DNA of 18,358 nt from Bacteroidales bacterium UBA3810 (GCA_002368645.1 DFEE01000007.1:1-18358), one strand, 5' to 3'. Shown: positions 6,671-15,240, counted from the first letter of the stretch. The notes: generated by a model not told the origin, from the letters alone. Made by a program: numbers and translations.

Positions 6671-7843
6671 TTAGCGGGTTGTATTTTTTTTAAAGTCTTT
6701 ATGCGTGCCGGTGAATAATTTATAGTGGTTAAAGAGACAATCCAGTTCCCCGTTCAGGAGGTGGATACGCTCAGAGGGTTTGAGCCCGACACATTTGAGA
6801 GCTTCCTCATTGGAGGAAATAATCCAAGCGTCCGCGCCGGCGAAATGGTGCTTGAGGGCGGTGCCGATATCCTGATAGAGCCGCAGCACATCCTTGTCAT
6901 GGCTGAGTCTTTCGCCATATGGCGGATTCATCATGACCAAAGGTCCGTGATTGGAGGAGTGATTGTCTATTATGTCATGGAGTTCCTGAATACGTACTTG
7001 GCGGACGGAGATATATTTGTCCAATTGCGCCGAGTGGATATTTTTGAGGGCTGCTTGTACGGCGTAATATCCTGCATCAGAGCCATATATATGGTGATGG
7101 AATGGCCGCTCCATTGAGTCATCATTGTAAATATCCTGCCAAAGGTCGGCATCAAAGTCATTCCATTTCTCAAAAGCGAATGACTTTCTAAATATTCCGG
7201 GGGGTATATTAAGTGCCATGAGCGCCGCCTCGATGAGTAGTGTTCCCGAGCCGCACATGGGGTCGTAGAAATCGGTTTGTCCATTCCATCCTGAGAGAAA
7301 GAGCATACCCGCAGCAAGTGCTTCATTGATAGGCGCTTCAGTAGCTGCGACGCGGTAACCGCGTTTATGCAGAGACTCTCCTGAGGAGTCGAGAGAGAGG
7401 GTGAGTACGTCTTGCGAGGCATGAATATTGAAGAGCAGGTCGGGATTGTCAATTTTGACCGAAGGTCTTTCGCCCGTTTTGTCTCTCCAATAATCGACAA
7501 TGGCATCTTTGACGCGGTATCTAAGGAACTCGGAATGCCTAAAGAAGTCCGAATAGACGGTTGCGTCAACGGCAAAGGTAGTCTTCGCAGTCATATATGC
7601 CGACCAATCCAATGCTTTGAGTTGCTCATAGAGGCTATCAGTATCTTTGGCTTTGAAGGTGAGAATGGGCATCAGTATGCGCGAGGCAGTTCTGAGGCTT
7701 AAGTTTGCCCGATAAAGGAGCGCTTTGTCGCCTTCAAAGGTGACTGCTCGTTTGGCTTCTCGTACATTTGATGCACCAAGATTCATCAATTCTTGGGCTA
7801 AGACCGACTCAAGTCCCTTAAATGTTTTCGCTAAATATCTCAT
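6671..7843 (-). CDS. RlmL-type THUMP-domain 23S rRNA guanine-N2 methyltransferase
   Basis: I place the start at the ATG at 7843 (MRYLAKTFKGLE, typical of the family) and not at the in-frame TTG six codons upstream, giving 390 aa. It has a THUMP RNA-binding domain (about 35-155) followed by a Rossmann methyltransferase with SAM motif DPMCGSGTLLIEAA (from residue 194) and catalytic MNPPYGER (about 305-312). This matches the RlmL half of E. coli RlmKL, which makes m2G2445 in 23S rRNA; the RlmK half is absent, as in Firmicutes YpsC-like proteins. It is the first gene of the leftward run RlmL-queA-galactanase-tatD. The upstream region overlaps the divergent tRNA-Ser(UGA) promoter, and I see no good leftward TAnnTTTG. 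Confidence 0.9.
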   Translation of the reverse strand: MRYLAKTFKGLESVLAQELMNLGASNVREAKRAVTFEGDKALLYRANLSLRTASRILMPILTFKAKDTDSLYEQLKALDWSAYMTAKTTFAVDATVYSDFFRHSEFLRYRVKDAIVDYWRDKTGERPSVKIDNPDLLFNIHASQDVLTLSLDSSGESLHKRGYRVAATEAPINEALAAGMLFLSGWNGQTDFYDPMCGSGTLLIEAALMALNIPPGIFRKSFAFEKWNDFDADLWQDIYNDDSMERPFHHHIYGSDAGYYAVQAALKNIHSAQLDKYISVRQVRIQELHDIIDNHSSNHGPLVMMNPPYGERLSHDKDVLRLYQDIGTALKHHFAGADAWIISSNEEALKCVGLKPSERIHLLNGELDCLFNHYKLFTGTHKDFKKNTTR

Positions 7844-7878
7844 GTTTTGGCACAATTTCAATAAAAAATCAAAATATT

Positions 7879-7910
7879 TTTGCGTATATCGTTTAAATTA
7901 TATAATTTTG
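7879..7910 (+). promoter_or_regulatory. Promoter of tRNA-Ser(UGA)
   Basis: TTTG (7879-7882), a 20-nt spacer, then TAATTTTG (7903-7910), matching the Bacteroidota consensus. The predicted start (about 7915-7917) is roughly 10 nt before the mature tRNA 5' end at 7926. Confidence 0.82.
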
Positions 7911-7925
7911 CAGTCCGAATCGCAT

Positions 7926-8010
7926 GGAAAGTTGGCTGAGTGGTCGATAGCGGCGGTCTTGAAAACCGTTGACCCGCGAGGGTTCGGGGGTTCGAATCCC
8001 TCACTTTCCG
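7926..8010 (+). tRNA. tRNA-Ser(UGA)
   Basis: An 85-nt class-II tRNA. Acceptor stem GGAAAGT/ACTTTCC, discriminator G, anticodon stem GCGGT/ACCGT with loop CTTGAAA (anticodon TGA, read as UGA, for UCA/UCG and other UCN codons by wobble), a long variable arm, and T-arm GGTTCGAATCCC. CCA is not encoded. It stands alone between two minus-strand operons with its own promoter and terminator. Confidence 0.97.
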
Positions 8011-8011
8011 C

Positions 8012-8036
8012 AGGACTCTAAGGAGTCCTTTTTTTA
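8012..8036 (+). terminator. Intrinsic terminator of tRNA-Ser(UGA)
   Basis: AGGACTC (8012-8018), a 4-nt loop, GAGTCCT (8023-8029), then an uninterrupted T-tract to 8035. It begins right after the tRNA. The T-tract contains the complement of the dusB stop codon (8034-8036), so the two convergent genes share these bases. Confidence 0.88.
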
Positions 8037-8996
8037 TCCCCATTTATCCACTATGTCGTCCATGATAGCAAAGAGTTCCTCTTTGTTTTCCGCCCTAAGG
8101 AGGGCTATTCGGGTTTGTTTAAAGTCATATAGTCCTTTAAAAATCTGTGCGTTAGCAAAATGTCTGCGGGCATGTACAATTCCTTTTCTCTCATCCCCCA
8201 CCCACTCGATAGAGCGGAGGACATGTTCTTTGAGAATGTCAACGCACCACGCCATCGAGCGCTCAAGCGGTTCTTCGCCCGCCAAATAGCGTTTAATATC
8301 TTCAAATATCCACGGGTTGCCGAACGTGGCTCTGCCAATCATGATAGCGTCCACGCCGTATCGGTCAAAACATTCTTTGGCTCTCTCGGGGGTTGTGACA
8401 TCGCCGTTGCCGATGATGGGTATGCGCATACGGGGGTTATTCTTGACCTCGCCAATCAAGGTCCAATCGGCGTCCCCTGTGTACATCTGCGCGCGTGTGC
8501 GTCCATGGATAGCCAACTCAGTAATTCCGCAATCCTGCAGAGCCTCAGCGAGTGAGACAATGATTTTGCTCTCATCATTCCAGCCTAAGCGCGTTTTGGC
8601 TGTAACGGGAATTTTAACCGCCTTCACGACGGCACGGGCAATGGCAAGCATTTTATCCGGTTCGCGGAGCAATCCGGCTCCGGCACCTTTCGAGGCAACC
8701 TTTTTGACAGGACAGCCGAAATTGAGGTCAAGGAAGTCCGGTTTCGCCTGTTCTACAATCTTCGCCGCATCGACCATAGACTCCACATCTTTGCCGTAAA
8801 TCTGAATGGCAACCGGTCGCTCCGCCTCGGAGATTTTAAGTTTGCGCAACGAAGCGGCTACATCCCTGATGAGGGCATCGGCGTTGACGAACTCCGTATA
8901 GACGCGGTCGGCTCCGAAGCGTTTGCATAAGAGCCTAAACGCCGGGTCGGTCACATCTTCCATCGGGGCTAAATATATAGGCTTAGTGCTGCTCAT
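8034..8996 (-). CDS. dusB: tRNA-dihydrouridine synthase, DusB-like
   Basis: The 320-aa FMN-dependent TIM-barrel enzyme reduces uridines in the tRNA D-loop to dihydrouridine using NADPH. Diagnostic parts are YLAPMEDVTDPAFR near the N-terminus, DFLDLNFGCPVKKV with catalytic C95, the GAGAGLL and KTRLGW segments, HGRTRAQMYTG, IGNGDV and IGRATFGNPW (phosphate binding). Length is normal. It is the last gene of the gldD operon, and its ATG lies inside the end of pgpH (14-nt overlap), so translation is probably coupled. It converges on tRNA-Ser(UGA), sharing bases with that gene's terminator, and no U-tract terminator is seen in its own direction. The Dus subclass is not certain from sequence alone. 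Confidence 0.93.
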   Translation of the reverse strand: MSSTKPIYLAPMEDVTDPAFRLLCKRFGADRVYTEFVNADALIRDVAASLRKLKISEAERPVAIQIYGKDVESMVDAAKIVEQAKPDFLDLNFGCPVKKVASKGAGAGLLREPDKMLAIARAVVKAVKIPVTAKTRLGWNDESKIIVSLAEALQDCGITELAIHGRTRAQMYTGDADWTLIGEVKNNPRMRIPIIGNGDVTTPERAKECFDRYGVDAIMIGRATFGNPWIFEDIKRYLAGEEPLERSMAWCVDILKEHVLRSIEWVGDERKGIVHARRHFANAQIFKGLYDFKQTRIALLRAENKEELFAIMDDIVDKWG

Positions 8997-10860
8997 TGAG
9001 TTTGGGGTATGCTATACGATGGTGGTGCATGGCTGTCAGCCTCTCTTTGAAGAGGTTTCTGATTACCTGCAGGTCATGGAAGGAGAGATTGGTTTCATCC
9101 AATTGTCCATCTTCTATCTGTGCATCAATCATCCGGTTAACCGCCTCGGCGATAGATGCTTCTGTATATTCCTTCAGGGAGCGCGAGCGTGCTTCTACGG
9201 CATCTGCAATCATTAGGATAGCCGCTTCACGGGTAGATGGTTTGGGACCTCGGTACTGATAATCAGCTTTATCCACCGTCATGCCCATATTCAGCGCGGT
9301 ATTATAGAAATACCTGACGAGTGAAGTGCCGTGATGCGAAATAATGAAATAGATAAGTGTCTCGGGCAAGTGGTGTTTGCGCGCGATTTGCTCGCCATCG
9401 GTGACATGGCTAATGACTCGGGCAGCAGCATCAGCCGGCGTCATTTCCAAGAGCGGGTTAACGCCATCTTGTTGGTTCTCAATAAAGAACTCGGGGTGCA
9501 CGGTTTTACCTATATCATGATACAGTGCTGCGGTACGGACAAGCAAAGCATTGGCTCCAATGGCTTTCGCAGCATCGGTGGCGAGGGAAGATACTTGGAC
9601 GGAATGTTGGAAAGTCCCCGGGGCTTTTTCCGCGAGCATGCGCAGAAGTTCCGAATTGAAGTCCGCCAACTCAATAAGCGTCATAGAACTGAGGAGTCTA
9701 AAGACGCGTTCAAAGATGTAAATCAAGCCGTAGGCAAAGATAATAAATACGCTATTGATAGCGAAAAAGAGGTAGTTATGCCAATCAATCGCTTGCCAAT
9801 CGCCGTTGATAGCCAAAGTCACTGCCGTATAAGCGAGCGCATACGCGCAGAATATCCACATTGCCGTTTGTGCCAATTGGGCGCGTCGGGTCATGTCCCT
9901 AAGTGATGCCACCGCCACCATACCAATAGACATTTGGATGATGAGGAACTCAAAAGGTGCCGGTACAACTATTGAAACAATAAAGACGACTATCCAATGC
10001 AGGAAAAGCGCCGAGCGCGCATCAAAGAATACGCGCATCAGCACCGGCACCCACGCAAAAGGCACTAAGTACAAAGCCCAATGCCATCCCTGCTGTACGA
10101 TTAAGTAGGAAGGCACGATGATGACAAGTGCAGAAGTGGCAAAGAACAGCAGTGTTGAGAAGTTGACAACGTAGGAAGGTCTAAAGATGTAGAGGTAAAA
10201 TACGAAGAGTAGCACAAATAACACAACCAGCATACCTTCGCCGAACGAGCGCCATGTCTGAGTTTGTGCAGAGAGCGCTTTGGAATCTCTTGCTTTTTGG
10301 AGCGAAATGAGTTTTTGGTAGGTTTCTTCGGTGACCACCTCGCCTTGGTCCACTATACGTTCCCCTTTTTGGACAAGCCCTTGTGTCAACGAGATTTGCG
10401 CAAGCCACTCCTCGCGCATACGGTTATTGGTAAGGGTGTCGTACATCAGGGTTGGCTTAACTTCCTGTCCTGTAGCGGCATAAACAGACTTGGGTGTCTC
10501 AATTTCCGAGAGTCGGTATACACGATAGGTTTTGTCCTCGAGGACGGAGATTTTGGTGTAGCCTTCCTGTGTTAAACGTGAAGCCTCTGCCATAGAGATG
10601 ACGAGCGGATAGGACTCCGGAAGGTTCTCGGATACAGGTTTGTAATACGGCGCAAAGTCTTTGAGGAGTTGGGCACGTTCGGTTTCGAGTTGTTTCTCCG
10701 TCTTATAGATAGGGAAGTCCTCTTCGGCGACGACAAGGCTATAGCCCCAAGGCTTGCCAATCTCCGCATGTTGTTGCGGAGCGTGGTATTGGGGCAGCAG
10801 GTAGATGATAAGCGCAGTGGTCAGTGCCGCCAGCAGGACGCGTACAATGATGTTTTTCAT
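8983..10860 (-). CDS. pgpH: PgpH-type 7TM-HD cyclic-di-AMP phosphodiesterase
   Basis: I take the ATG at 10860 (MKNIIVRVLL), 4 nt after tadA stops; a GTG 15 codons upstream lies within tadA. The resulting 625-aa protein has an N-terminal anchor helix, an extracytoplasmic 7TMR-HDED-like domain (about 35-200), a block of seven membrane helices (about 205-390) and a cytoplasmic HD domain (about 410-600). The HD metal site is visible: H419 in TFQHSVQ, H448-D449 in LYHDIGKT, and HVTDGEQIARKHHLP with ISHHGTS. Proteins of this layout (Listeria PgpH) hydrolyse c-di-AMP to pApA, controlling osmolyte and envelope homeostasis. It overlaps dusB by 14 nt. The c-di-AMP specificity comes from the family and is not proven here. 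Confidence 0.92.
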   Translation of the reverse strand: MKNIIVRVLLAALTTALIIYLLPQYHAPQQHAEIGKPWGYSLVVAEEDFPIYKTEKQLETERAQLLKDFAPYYKPVSENLPESYPLVISMAEASRLTQEGYTKISVLEDKTYRVYRLSEIETPKSVYAATGQEVKPTLMYDTLTNNRMREEWLAQISLTQGLVQKGERIVDQGEVVTEETYQKLISLQKARDSKALSAQTQTWRSFGEGMLVVLFVLLFVFYLYIFRPSYVVNFSTLLFFATSALVIIVPSYLIVQQGWHWALYLVPFAWVPVLMRVFFDARSALFLHWIVVFIVSIVVPAPFEFLIIQMSIGMVAVASLRDMTRRAQLAQTAMWIFCAYALAYTAVTLAINGDWQAIDWHNYLFFAINSVFIIFAYGLIYIFERVFRLLSSMTLIELADFNSELLRMLAEKAPGTFQHSVQVSSLATDAAKAIGANALLVRTAALYHDIGKTVHPEFFIENQQDGVNPLLEMTPADAAARVISHVTDGEQIARKHHLPETLIYFIISHHGTSLVRYFYNTALNMGMTVDKADYQYRGPKPSTREAAILMIADAVEARSRSLKEYTEASIAEAVNRMIDAQIEDGQLDETNLSFHDLQVIRNLFKERLTAMHHHRIAYPKLNEQH

Positions 10861-10864
10861 ATTC

Positions 10865-11299
10865 TTATCGTTTGAGAAGGAAGAAGCGGCGTACCAAATC
10901 ACCACATTCCTCCGCTAACACATTCTTAACTACTTGGGTTTTAGGATGTAAGATGGCCGGTTGGACGCGAGAAAATCCTCTTTTAGGGTCGTCGGCACCA
11001 TAAACGAGCCGTCCCAATTGTGCCCAATTAAGGGCGCCGGCGCACATGACGCAGGGCTCAAGTGTCACATAGAGGGTACACTCGTCGAGGTATTTGCCTC
11101 CCAAGGTCTGCGCCGCAGCGGTCAGCGCTTGCATTTCGGCATGGGCGGTAACATCCCCCAGTTGCTCAGTGAGGTTGTGTCCTCGCCCTACAATGCGGTT
11201 ATTGCAGACCACGACACAGCCGACAGGGACCTCGTCCTGACGAAAGGCCTTTTGGGCTTCCTCAAGGGCTAAATGCATATATTTTTCATCCTCTGTCAT
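10865..11299 (-). CDS. tadA: tRNA-specific adenosine deaminase TadA
   Basis: The 144-aa zinc deaminase converts A34 to inosine in tRNA-Arg(ACG), an essential wobble edit. The active site is complete: H53-A-E55 in VTAHAEMQAL, and C83 and C86 in LEPCVMCAGAL. The start is set at the ATG at 11299 (MTEDEKYMHLALEEA), the usual family N-terminus. This overlaps the end of pcrB by 14 nt, whereas the open frame extends 12 codons further into pcrB. pgpH begins 4 nt after its stop. Confidence 0.94.
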   Translation of the reverse strand: MTEDEKYMHLALEEAQKAFRQDEVPVGCVVVCNNRIVGRGHNLTEQLGDVTAHAEMQALTAAAQTLGGKYLDECTLYVTLEPCVMCAGALNWAQLGRLVYGADDPKRGFSRVQPAILHPKTQVVKNVLAEECGDLVRRFFLLKR

Positions 11300-11966
11300 T
11301 ACAAAACAAGGGTAATTCTTCGGGGTGAGACTCAAAATGATTACCTATCACAACGACATCCGCTCCGGCGGCAAACGCCTTTTTCATACCCGCGACGGTA
11401 CGGATTCCGCCACCGACAATCAAGGTTATATCGGTCACCTCGCGCACCGCCCGTATGACATTGTCCTGCACCGGTTGCGCAGCTCCGCTTCCGGCTTCCA
11501 GATAGATGCATGTTTTACCCATCATTTCGGCAGCGATAGCGAGTGTCGTTATACGCGCCAAATCCGTTTGGTTAACAGGTTCAGAGCCTGTAAACTTTAG
11601 CACGGACGTTTCCTTGCCGCCGTCTAAGAGGATGTACGCCATCGGTATGGTTTTAAGCCCTGCTTTGCGGATGGCCGGTGCGGCAGCTATTTGCTGACCG
11701 GCGAGCAGGTTATAATCCGTAGCGGAAAGTACCGTGAGGTACAATAAGGCATCCGCTTTTGCGCTCAGTTGCGTGCGAGAGCCGGGGAATAAGTATATCG
11801 GCTTCCCTGTGACCTGACGAATATCATCAATACAGGCGTCCATAAAGAGCGGGCTGTCTGTTGAGCCGCCAATAAGGATGAGGTCCGGTTGTGCACCGCG
11901 CCGCATCTCTTCAAGAAGAGGACGGTAGTCCTTCTCGGGGTCTATGAGAACAGCTAAACCTTTCAT
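11286..11966 (-). CDS. pcrB: Geranylgeranylglyceryl phosphate synthase-like (PcrB/GGGPS, group II)
   Basis: The 226-aa TIM barrel matches the GGGPS/PcrB family: VLIDPEKD near the start, ILIGGSTDS, YLFPGSRTQLS, YLEAGSGAAQPV, and the phosphate-binding LIVGGGIRT...AGADVVVIGN at the end. These enzymes join sn-glycerol-1-phosphate to a polyprenyl diphosphate. The bacteroidotan group-II members accept geranylgeranyl diphosphate in vitro, but their in vivo product is poorly understood. I start it at the ATG at 11966 because it forms an ATGA overlap with the gldD stop; a GTG two codons upstream is possible. It sits between gldD and tadA in the operon. Confidence 0.9.
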   Translation of the reverse strand: MKGLAVLIDPEKDYRPLLEEMRRGAQPDLILIGGSTDSPLFMDACIDDIRQVTGKPIYLFPGSRTQLSAKADALLYLTVLSATDYNLLAGQQIAAAPAIRKAGLKTIPMAYILLDGGKETSVLKFTGSEPVNQTDLARITTLAIAAEMMGKTCIYLEAGSGAAQPVQDNVIRAVREVTDITLIVGGGIRTVAGMKKAFAAGADVVVIGNHFESHPEELPLFCNDRG

Positions 11967-12511
11967 TTCCACTCAAATGTTTCTACCATATGTATCATAT
12001 CGACCTTCAGGTAATCCAAGATCGGCGCAAGTGAGTCCGCATTGGGCTGACAGTAGCAATAACTTGCTCCTCGAAAAAAATGGTGCGTGGAGTCTGTCAC
12101 AAAGAATTGGTACGGCGACGCCGTATTCCCTTCCAATTCAAAGAAAACTCCCCAAACGTGCTTCTCGTCGTTAGCAAAACTCTTCTCCGGGATAGCCGAG
12201 GCTTTATTGACATGTTTATAGACAAACTCGAGGGCATCATCGGTCAGTTCCTTTAAGTTATTACGCACGGGCTTATAGGTACAATGGATGTCTGCATTAA
12301 GTGTGGGGTAATGGACTGTAATACCCTCCTCAACATATTGAATAACTGCATTTTTCGAGAGGTCAAATTGAAAATCGCCGCTCCTGTATGGCAAATAGGC
12401 TGTGTCGGGTATCGCGATGCGATAATAGCCGTAAGGGCGCGGCACCGGAGCGCGAGAGCAGCCTAAAAACAGCGCAGAGAAGCACAACAATATGAGCATT
12501 AATTTCTTCAT
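11963..12511 (-). CDS. gldD: Gliding motility / T9SS-associated lipoprotein GldD
   Basis: The 182-aa lipoprotein starts with a signal peptide whose lipobox ends LFLGC (C18), so I use the ATG at 12511 and not the longer open frame from 12580, which would bury the signal. The body follows GldD closely: PYGYYRI, TYKPVRNNLKELTDDA, GNTASPYQFFVTDSTHHFFRGA and the terminal VETFEWK. GldD is required for gliding in Flavobacterium and is tied to the type IX secretion apparatus. Its presence fits the T9SS-CTD-like tails on two secreted proteins in this window. It is first in the operon gldD-pcrB-tadA-pgpH-dusB, and its promoter is so close that the mRNA may be leaderless. Confidence 0.92.
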   Translation of the reverse strand: MKKLMLILLCFSALFLGCSRAPVPRPYGYYRIAIPDTAYLPYRSGDFQFDLSKNAVIQYVEEGITVHYPTLNADIHCTYKPVRNNLKELTDDALEFVYKHVNKASAIPEKSFANDEKHVWGVFFELEGNTASPYQFFVTDSTHHFFRGASYCYCQPNADSLAPILDYLKVDMIHMVETFEWK

Positions 12512-12519
12512 CGAGCCTG

Positions 12520-12551
12520 CAAAAATACGTATTTTTTCCCATATATGCAAA
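12520..12551 (-). promoter_or_regulatory. Leftward promoter of the gldD operon
   Basis: On the minus strand TTTG (12548-12551), a 20-nt spacer, then TATTTTTG (12520-12527). Only 8 nt separate the -7 element from the gldD ATG at 12511. The upstream flank is shared with the divergent glgP promoter, whose TTTG lies at 12567-12570. Confidence 0.78.
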
Positions 12552-12566
12552 TTTTTTTCACTTTTA

Positions 12567-12598
12567 TTTGCATATGTCAAATATTTGTTGTACTTTTG
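12567..12598 (+). promoter_or_regulatory. Rightward promoter of glgP
   Basis: TTTG (12567-12570), a 20-nt spacer, then TACTTTTG (12591-12598). Start expected near 12605, giving a leader of about 26 nt before the ATG at 12631. The promoter is back to back with the gldD promoter, the two TTTG elements being 15 nt apart. Confidence 0.82.
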
Positions 12599-12630
12599 CG
12601 CGCTAAATTCAAACTATAACGTACAAAAAG

Positions 12631-15210
12631 ATGATTAAAGTAAACAGTGTAAGCCCTTCTATCTGGAAGGAACTGACCGTACAAGCTAAGCTACCCGACA
12701 ACCTCAAGAAATTGCAGGAATTAGCCTATAATTTATGGTGGGTATGGAATAGCGATGCGAAAAACATTTTCCGTGAAGTTGATAACGAAGTATGGCATCA
12801 AGCCCAATCAAACCCCGTTCTAATGCTCAATATGATTAATTATGAGCGTATGGAGGAGTTGAGTAAAAATGAGGAATTCTTAGCCCGTTTGGACAAGACG
12901 TATAACGAATTCCGCGCGTACATGGATGCCCCCAAGAACAATGACAAGCCCTCCATTGCCTATTTCAGCATGGAGTACGGTTTGACCCATGTGCTCAAAA
13001 TCTATAGCGGAGGCTTAGGAATCTTAGCCGGTGACTATCTGAAGGAAGCCTCTGACTGCAATGTGGATATGACGGCAATCGGTTTCCTCTATCGCTATGG
13101 CTATTTCACCCAGACATTATCTCCGGAAGGTCAACAGATTGCTAATTATGAGGCACAAAACTTCCAGAACTTACCTCTCACACAGGTTAAGAATCAGGAT
13201 GGCAGCCCGCTTATTGTAGATGTACCCTACCCCGACAGGATGGTTCATGCCTATCTTTGGAAAGTAGCTGTTGGTCGTATCAACCTCTACCTGCTTGATA
13301 CAGATAATGAGCTTAATAGCGAGTGGGACAGGCAGATTACGCACCAACTCTATGGCGGCGACTGGGAGAACCGTATCAAACAAGAGATTATGCTCGGTAT
13401 AGGCGGTATCTTGGCGCTGAAGAAATTGGGTATCAAGACCGATGTATATCACTGCAACGAGGGGCACGCCGCGCTGATGGGGCTGCAGAGACTCGTTGAC
13501 CTTGTACAAGAGGAAGGACTTAAGTTCCAAGAGGCATTGGAAGTTGTGCGTTCGGGCGGTCTCTATACTTGCCATACGCCGGTTCCTGCCGGGCACGACT
13601 ACTTTGAGGAAGGACTCTTCTATAAATATATGAATGAGTACGCCCCGAAACTCGGCATTGAATGGCATGATCTCATCGGGCTTGGTCGTCAAAACCCCGA
13701 TGATAACAACGAGAAATTCTCCATGTCCGTCTTTGCGCTCAACACCTGCCAAGAGGCGAATGGTGTCAGCTGGCTGCACGGCGAAGTGAGCAAAAAGATG
13801 TTCGCCCCCGTATGGAAAGGTTACTTCCCGGAGGAATTGCATGTAAGTTATGTGACCAATGGCGTGCATATGCCTACATGGGCAGCCTCGGAGTGGAAGA
13901 AAGTATATCTTGAGAACTTCCCGAAAGAGTGGTGGACAGACCAGAGTAATCTCAAGAACTGGGCACCGTTTAACGATATACCCGATGAGAAAATATGGGC
14001 TACTCGTATGTTGCTCAAGAAGAAACTCATTGACTATATCAAACAAAAGTTCGAAGAGGACTGGATGAAGTCTCAAGGTAATCCGGGTGCGATTGTGCGT
14101 GCTTTGCACAATATGGACGCCAACCACCTTATCATCGGTTTCGGTCGCCGTTTTGCAACTTATAAGCGTGCGCACTTGCTCTTCACCGACTTGGAGAGGC
14201 TCGATAAGCTTGTTAATAACCCCAACTATCCTGTTATTTTCCTCTTTACCGGTAAAGCCCACCCCGCAGATGGCGCCGGTCAAGGACTTATCAAACGCAT
14301 CATTGAGATTAGCCGTCTGCCGCAGTTCTTAGGAAAGATTATTTTCCTCGAGAACTACGATATGCGCCTTGCTAAACGTCTTGTCAGCGGTGTGGATATT
14401 TGGCTCAACACACCTACTCGTCCTCTTGAGGCTTCCGGTACATCCGGTGAAAAAGCCCAGATGAACGGCGTGCTGAACTTCTCCGTGCTGGACGGTTGGT
14501 GGTACGAAGGTTATGTAGAGGGAGCCGGCTGGGCACTGACCGATAAGCGCACCTACGAGAACCAGGCGCACCAAGATGCCTTGGATGCTGCTACCATCTA
14601 CCAGATGCTTGAAAACGAGATTATCCCGCTTTATTACGCTAAGAACAGCAAGGGATATAGCCCTGAGTGGATCGGGTATATCAAGAAATCCGTCACCCAA
14701 ATCACCCCGCGGTTCACGACTAAGCGCATGATGGATGACTATTTCGACAAGTTCTATCTGAAACTGGCGAAACGTCATCATGCTTTATTGGCAGAAAACT
14801 TCCATCTCGCTAAATCCATTGCGGCATGGAAGGAGACGATGGTTAAATACTGGGACGGCATTGAGAAATTAGACGCCCGGTTTGAAGCACTTCATGCCGA
14901 GAACCCCGTATCTGTCGGTGAGACCTACAAGATTACGGTTGCTTTGGATGTGCATGACCTGCCCCTCAAGGAAGTTGGTGCTTCCTCCATTGGCGTTGAA
15001 TGGGTTGCCGTGAGGACCAGTATCCATAATAACGACAAACTGTATGAAGTTGAGCCGTTGAAACTCGTTAAGGTTGAGGGCTCCAAACTCTACTTCGAAG
15101 CACAGTATAAATTCGATTATGCCGGTGGCATGAAGTTCGGTATCCGTATGTTCCCGCAACACGAATTACTGCCCCACCGCATGGATTTTGCTTACGTACG
15201 CTGGCTGTAA
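12631..15210 (+). CDS. glgP: Alpha-glucan (glycogen/maltodextrin) phosphorylase, GT35
   Basis: The 859-aa cytoplasmic enzyme is of the shorter phosphorylase type that carries an N-terminal DUF3417 region (about 10-110: LQELAYNLWWVWN, the hallmark opening). The GT35 domain follows, with YFSMEYGL, YSGGLGILAGDYLKEASD, HCNEGHAAL, TCHTPVPAGHDYF, VTNGVHMPTW, FTGKAHPADGAGQ and the PLP site EASGTSGEKAQMNG, where K608 should form the Schiff base. It releases glucose-1-phosphate from alpha-1,4-glucans using phosphate. A C-terminal ~90-residue beta region (VSVGETYKITVALDV...) resembles the family tail. It is a single-gene unit with its own promoter and a strong terminator. Confidence 0.95.
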   Translation: MIKVNSVSPSIWKELTVQAKLPDNLKKLQELAYNLWWVWNSDAKNIFREVDNEVWHQAQSNPVLMLNMINYERMEELSKNEEFLARLDKTYNEFRAYMDAPKNNDKPSIAYFSMEYGLTHVLKIYSGGLGILAGDYLKEASDCNVDMTAIGFLYRYGYFTQTLSPEGQQIANYEAQNFQNLPLTQVKNQDGSPLIVDVPYPDRMVHAYLWKVAVGRINLYLLDTDNELNSEWDRQITHQLYGGDWENRIKQEIMLGIGGILALKKLGIKTDVYHCNEGHAALMGLQRLVDLVQEEGLKFQEALEVVRSGGLYTCHTPVPAGHDYFEEGLFYKYMNEYAPKLGIEWHDLIGLGRQNPDDNNEKFSMSVFALNTCQEANGVSWLHGEVSKKMFAPVWKGYFPEELHVSYVTNGVHMPTWAASEWKKVYLENFPKEWWTDQSNLKNWAPFNDIPDEKIWATRMLLKKKLIDYIKQKFEEDWMKSQGNPGAIVRALHNMDANHLIIGFGRRFATYKRAHLLFTDLERLDKLVNNPNYPVIFLFTGKAHPADGAGQGLIKRIIEISRLPQFLGKIIFLENYDMRLAKRLVSGVDIWLNTPTRPLEASGTSGEKAQMNGVLNFSVLDGWWYEGYVEGAGWALTDKRTYENQAHQDALDAATIYQMLENEIIPLYYAKNSKGYSPEWIGYIKKSVTQITPRFTTKRMMDDYFDKFYLKLAKRHHALLAENFHLAKSIAAWKETMVKYWDGIEKLDARFEALHAENPVSVGETYKITVALDVHDLPLKEVGASSIGVEWVAVRTSIHNNDKLYEVEPLKLVKVEGSKLYFEAQYKFDYAGGMKFGIRMFPQHELLPHRMDFAYVRWL

Positions 15211-15240
15211 GAGTGTAATTCGCTATAATAGAAACTATTA

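Noticed and set aside
7865..7895. A leftward promoter for the RlmL-like gene (ATATTTTG)
   Set aside because: The first two bases of the -7 element do not match and no TTTG lies at the right distance.
7725..8021. Open frames running through tRNA-Ser(UGA), on both strands
   Set aside because: They cross the tRNA gene and its promoter and have no protein-like features; the tRNA is secure.
12512..12580. 23-residue N-terminal extension of gldD
   Set aside because: It would include the promoter region and bury the lipoprotein signal peptide that begins at MKK (12511).
13171..14283. Long open frame (370 codons) on the minus strand
   Set aside because: It lies wholly inside glgP on the opposite strand, and its translation has no recognisable domain. 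It is a coding-bias shadow.
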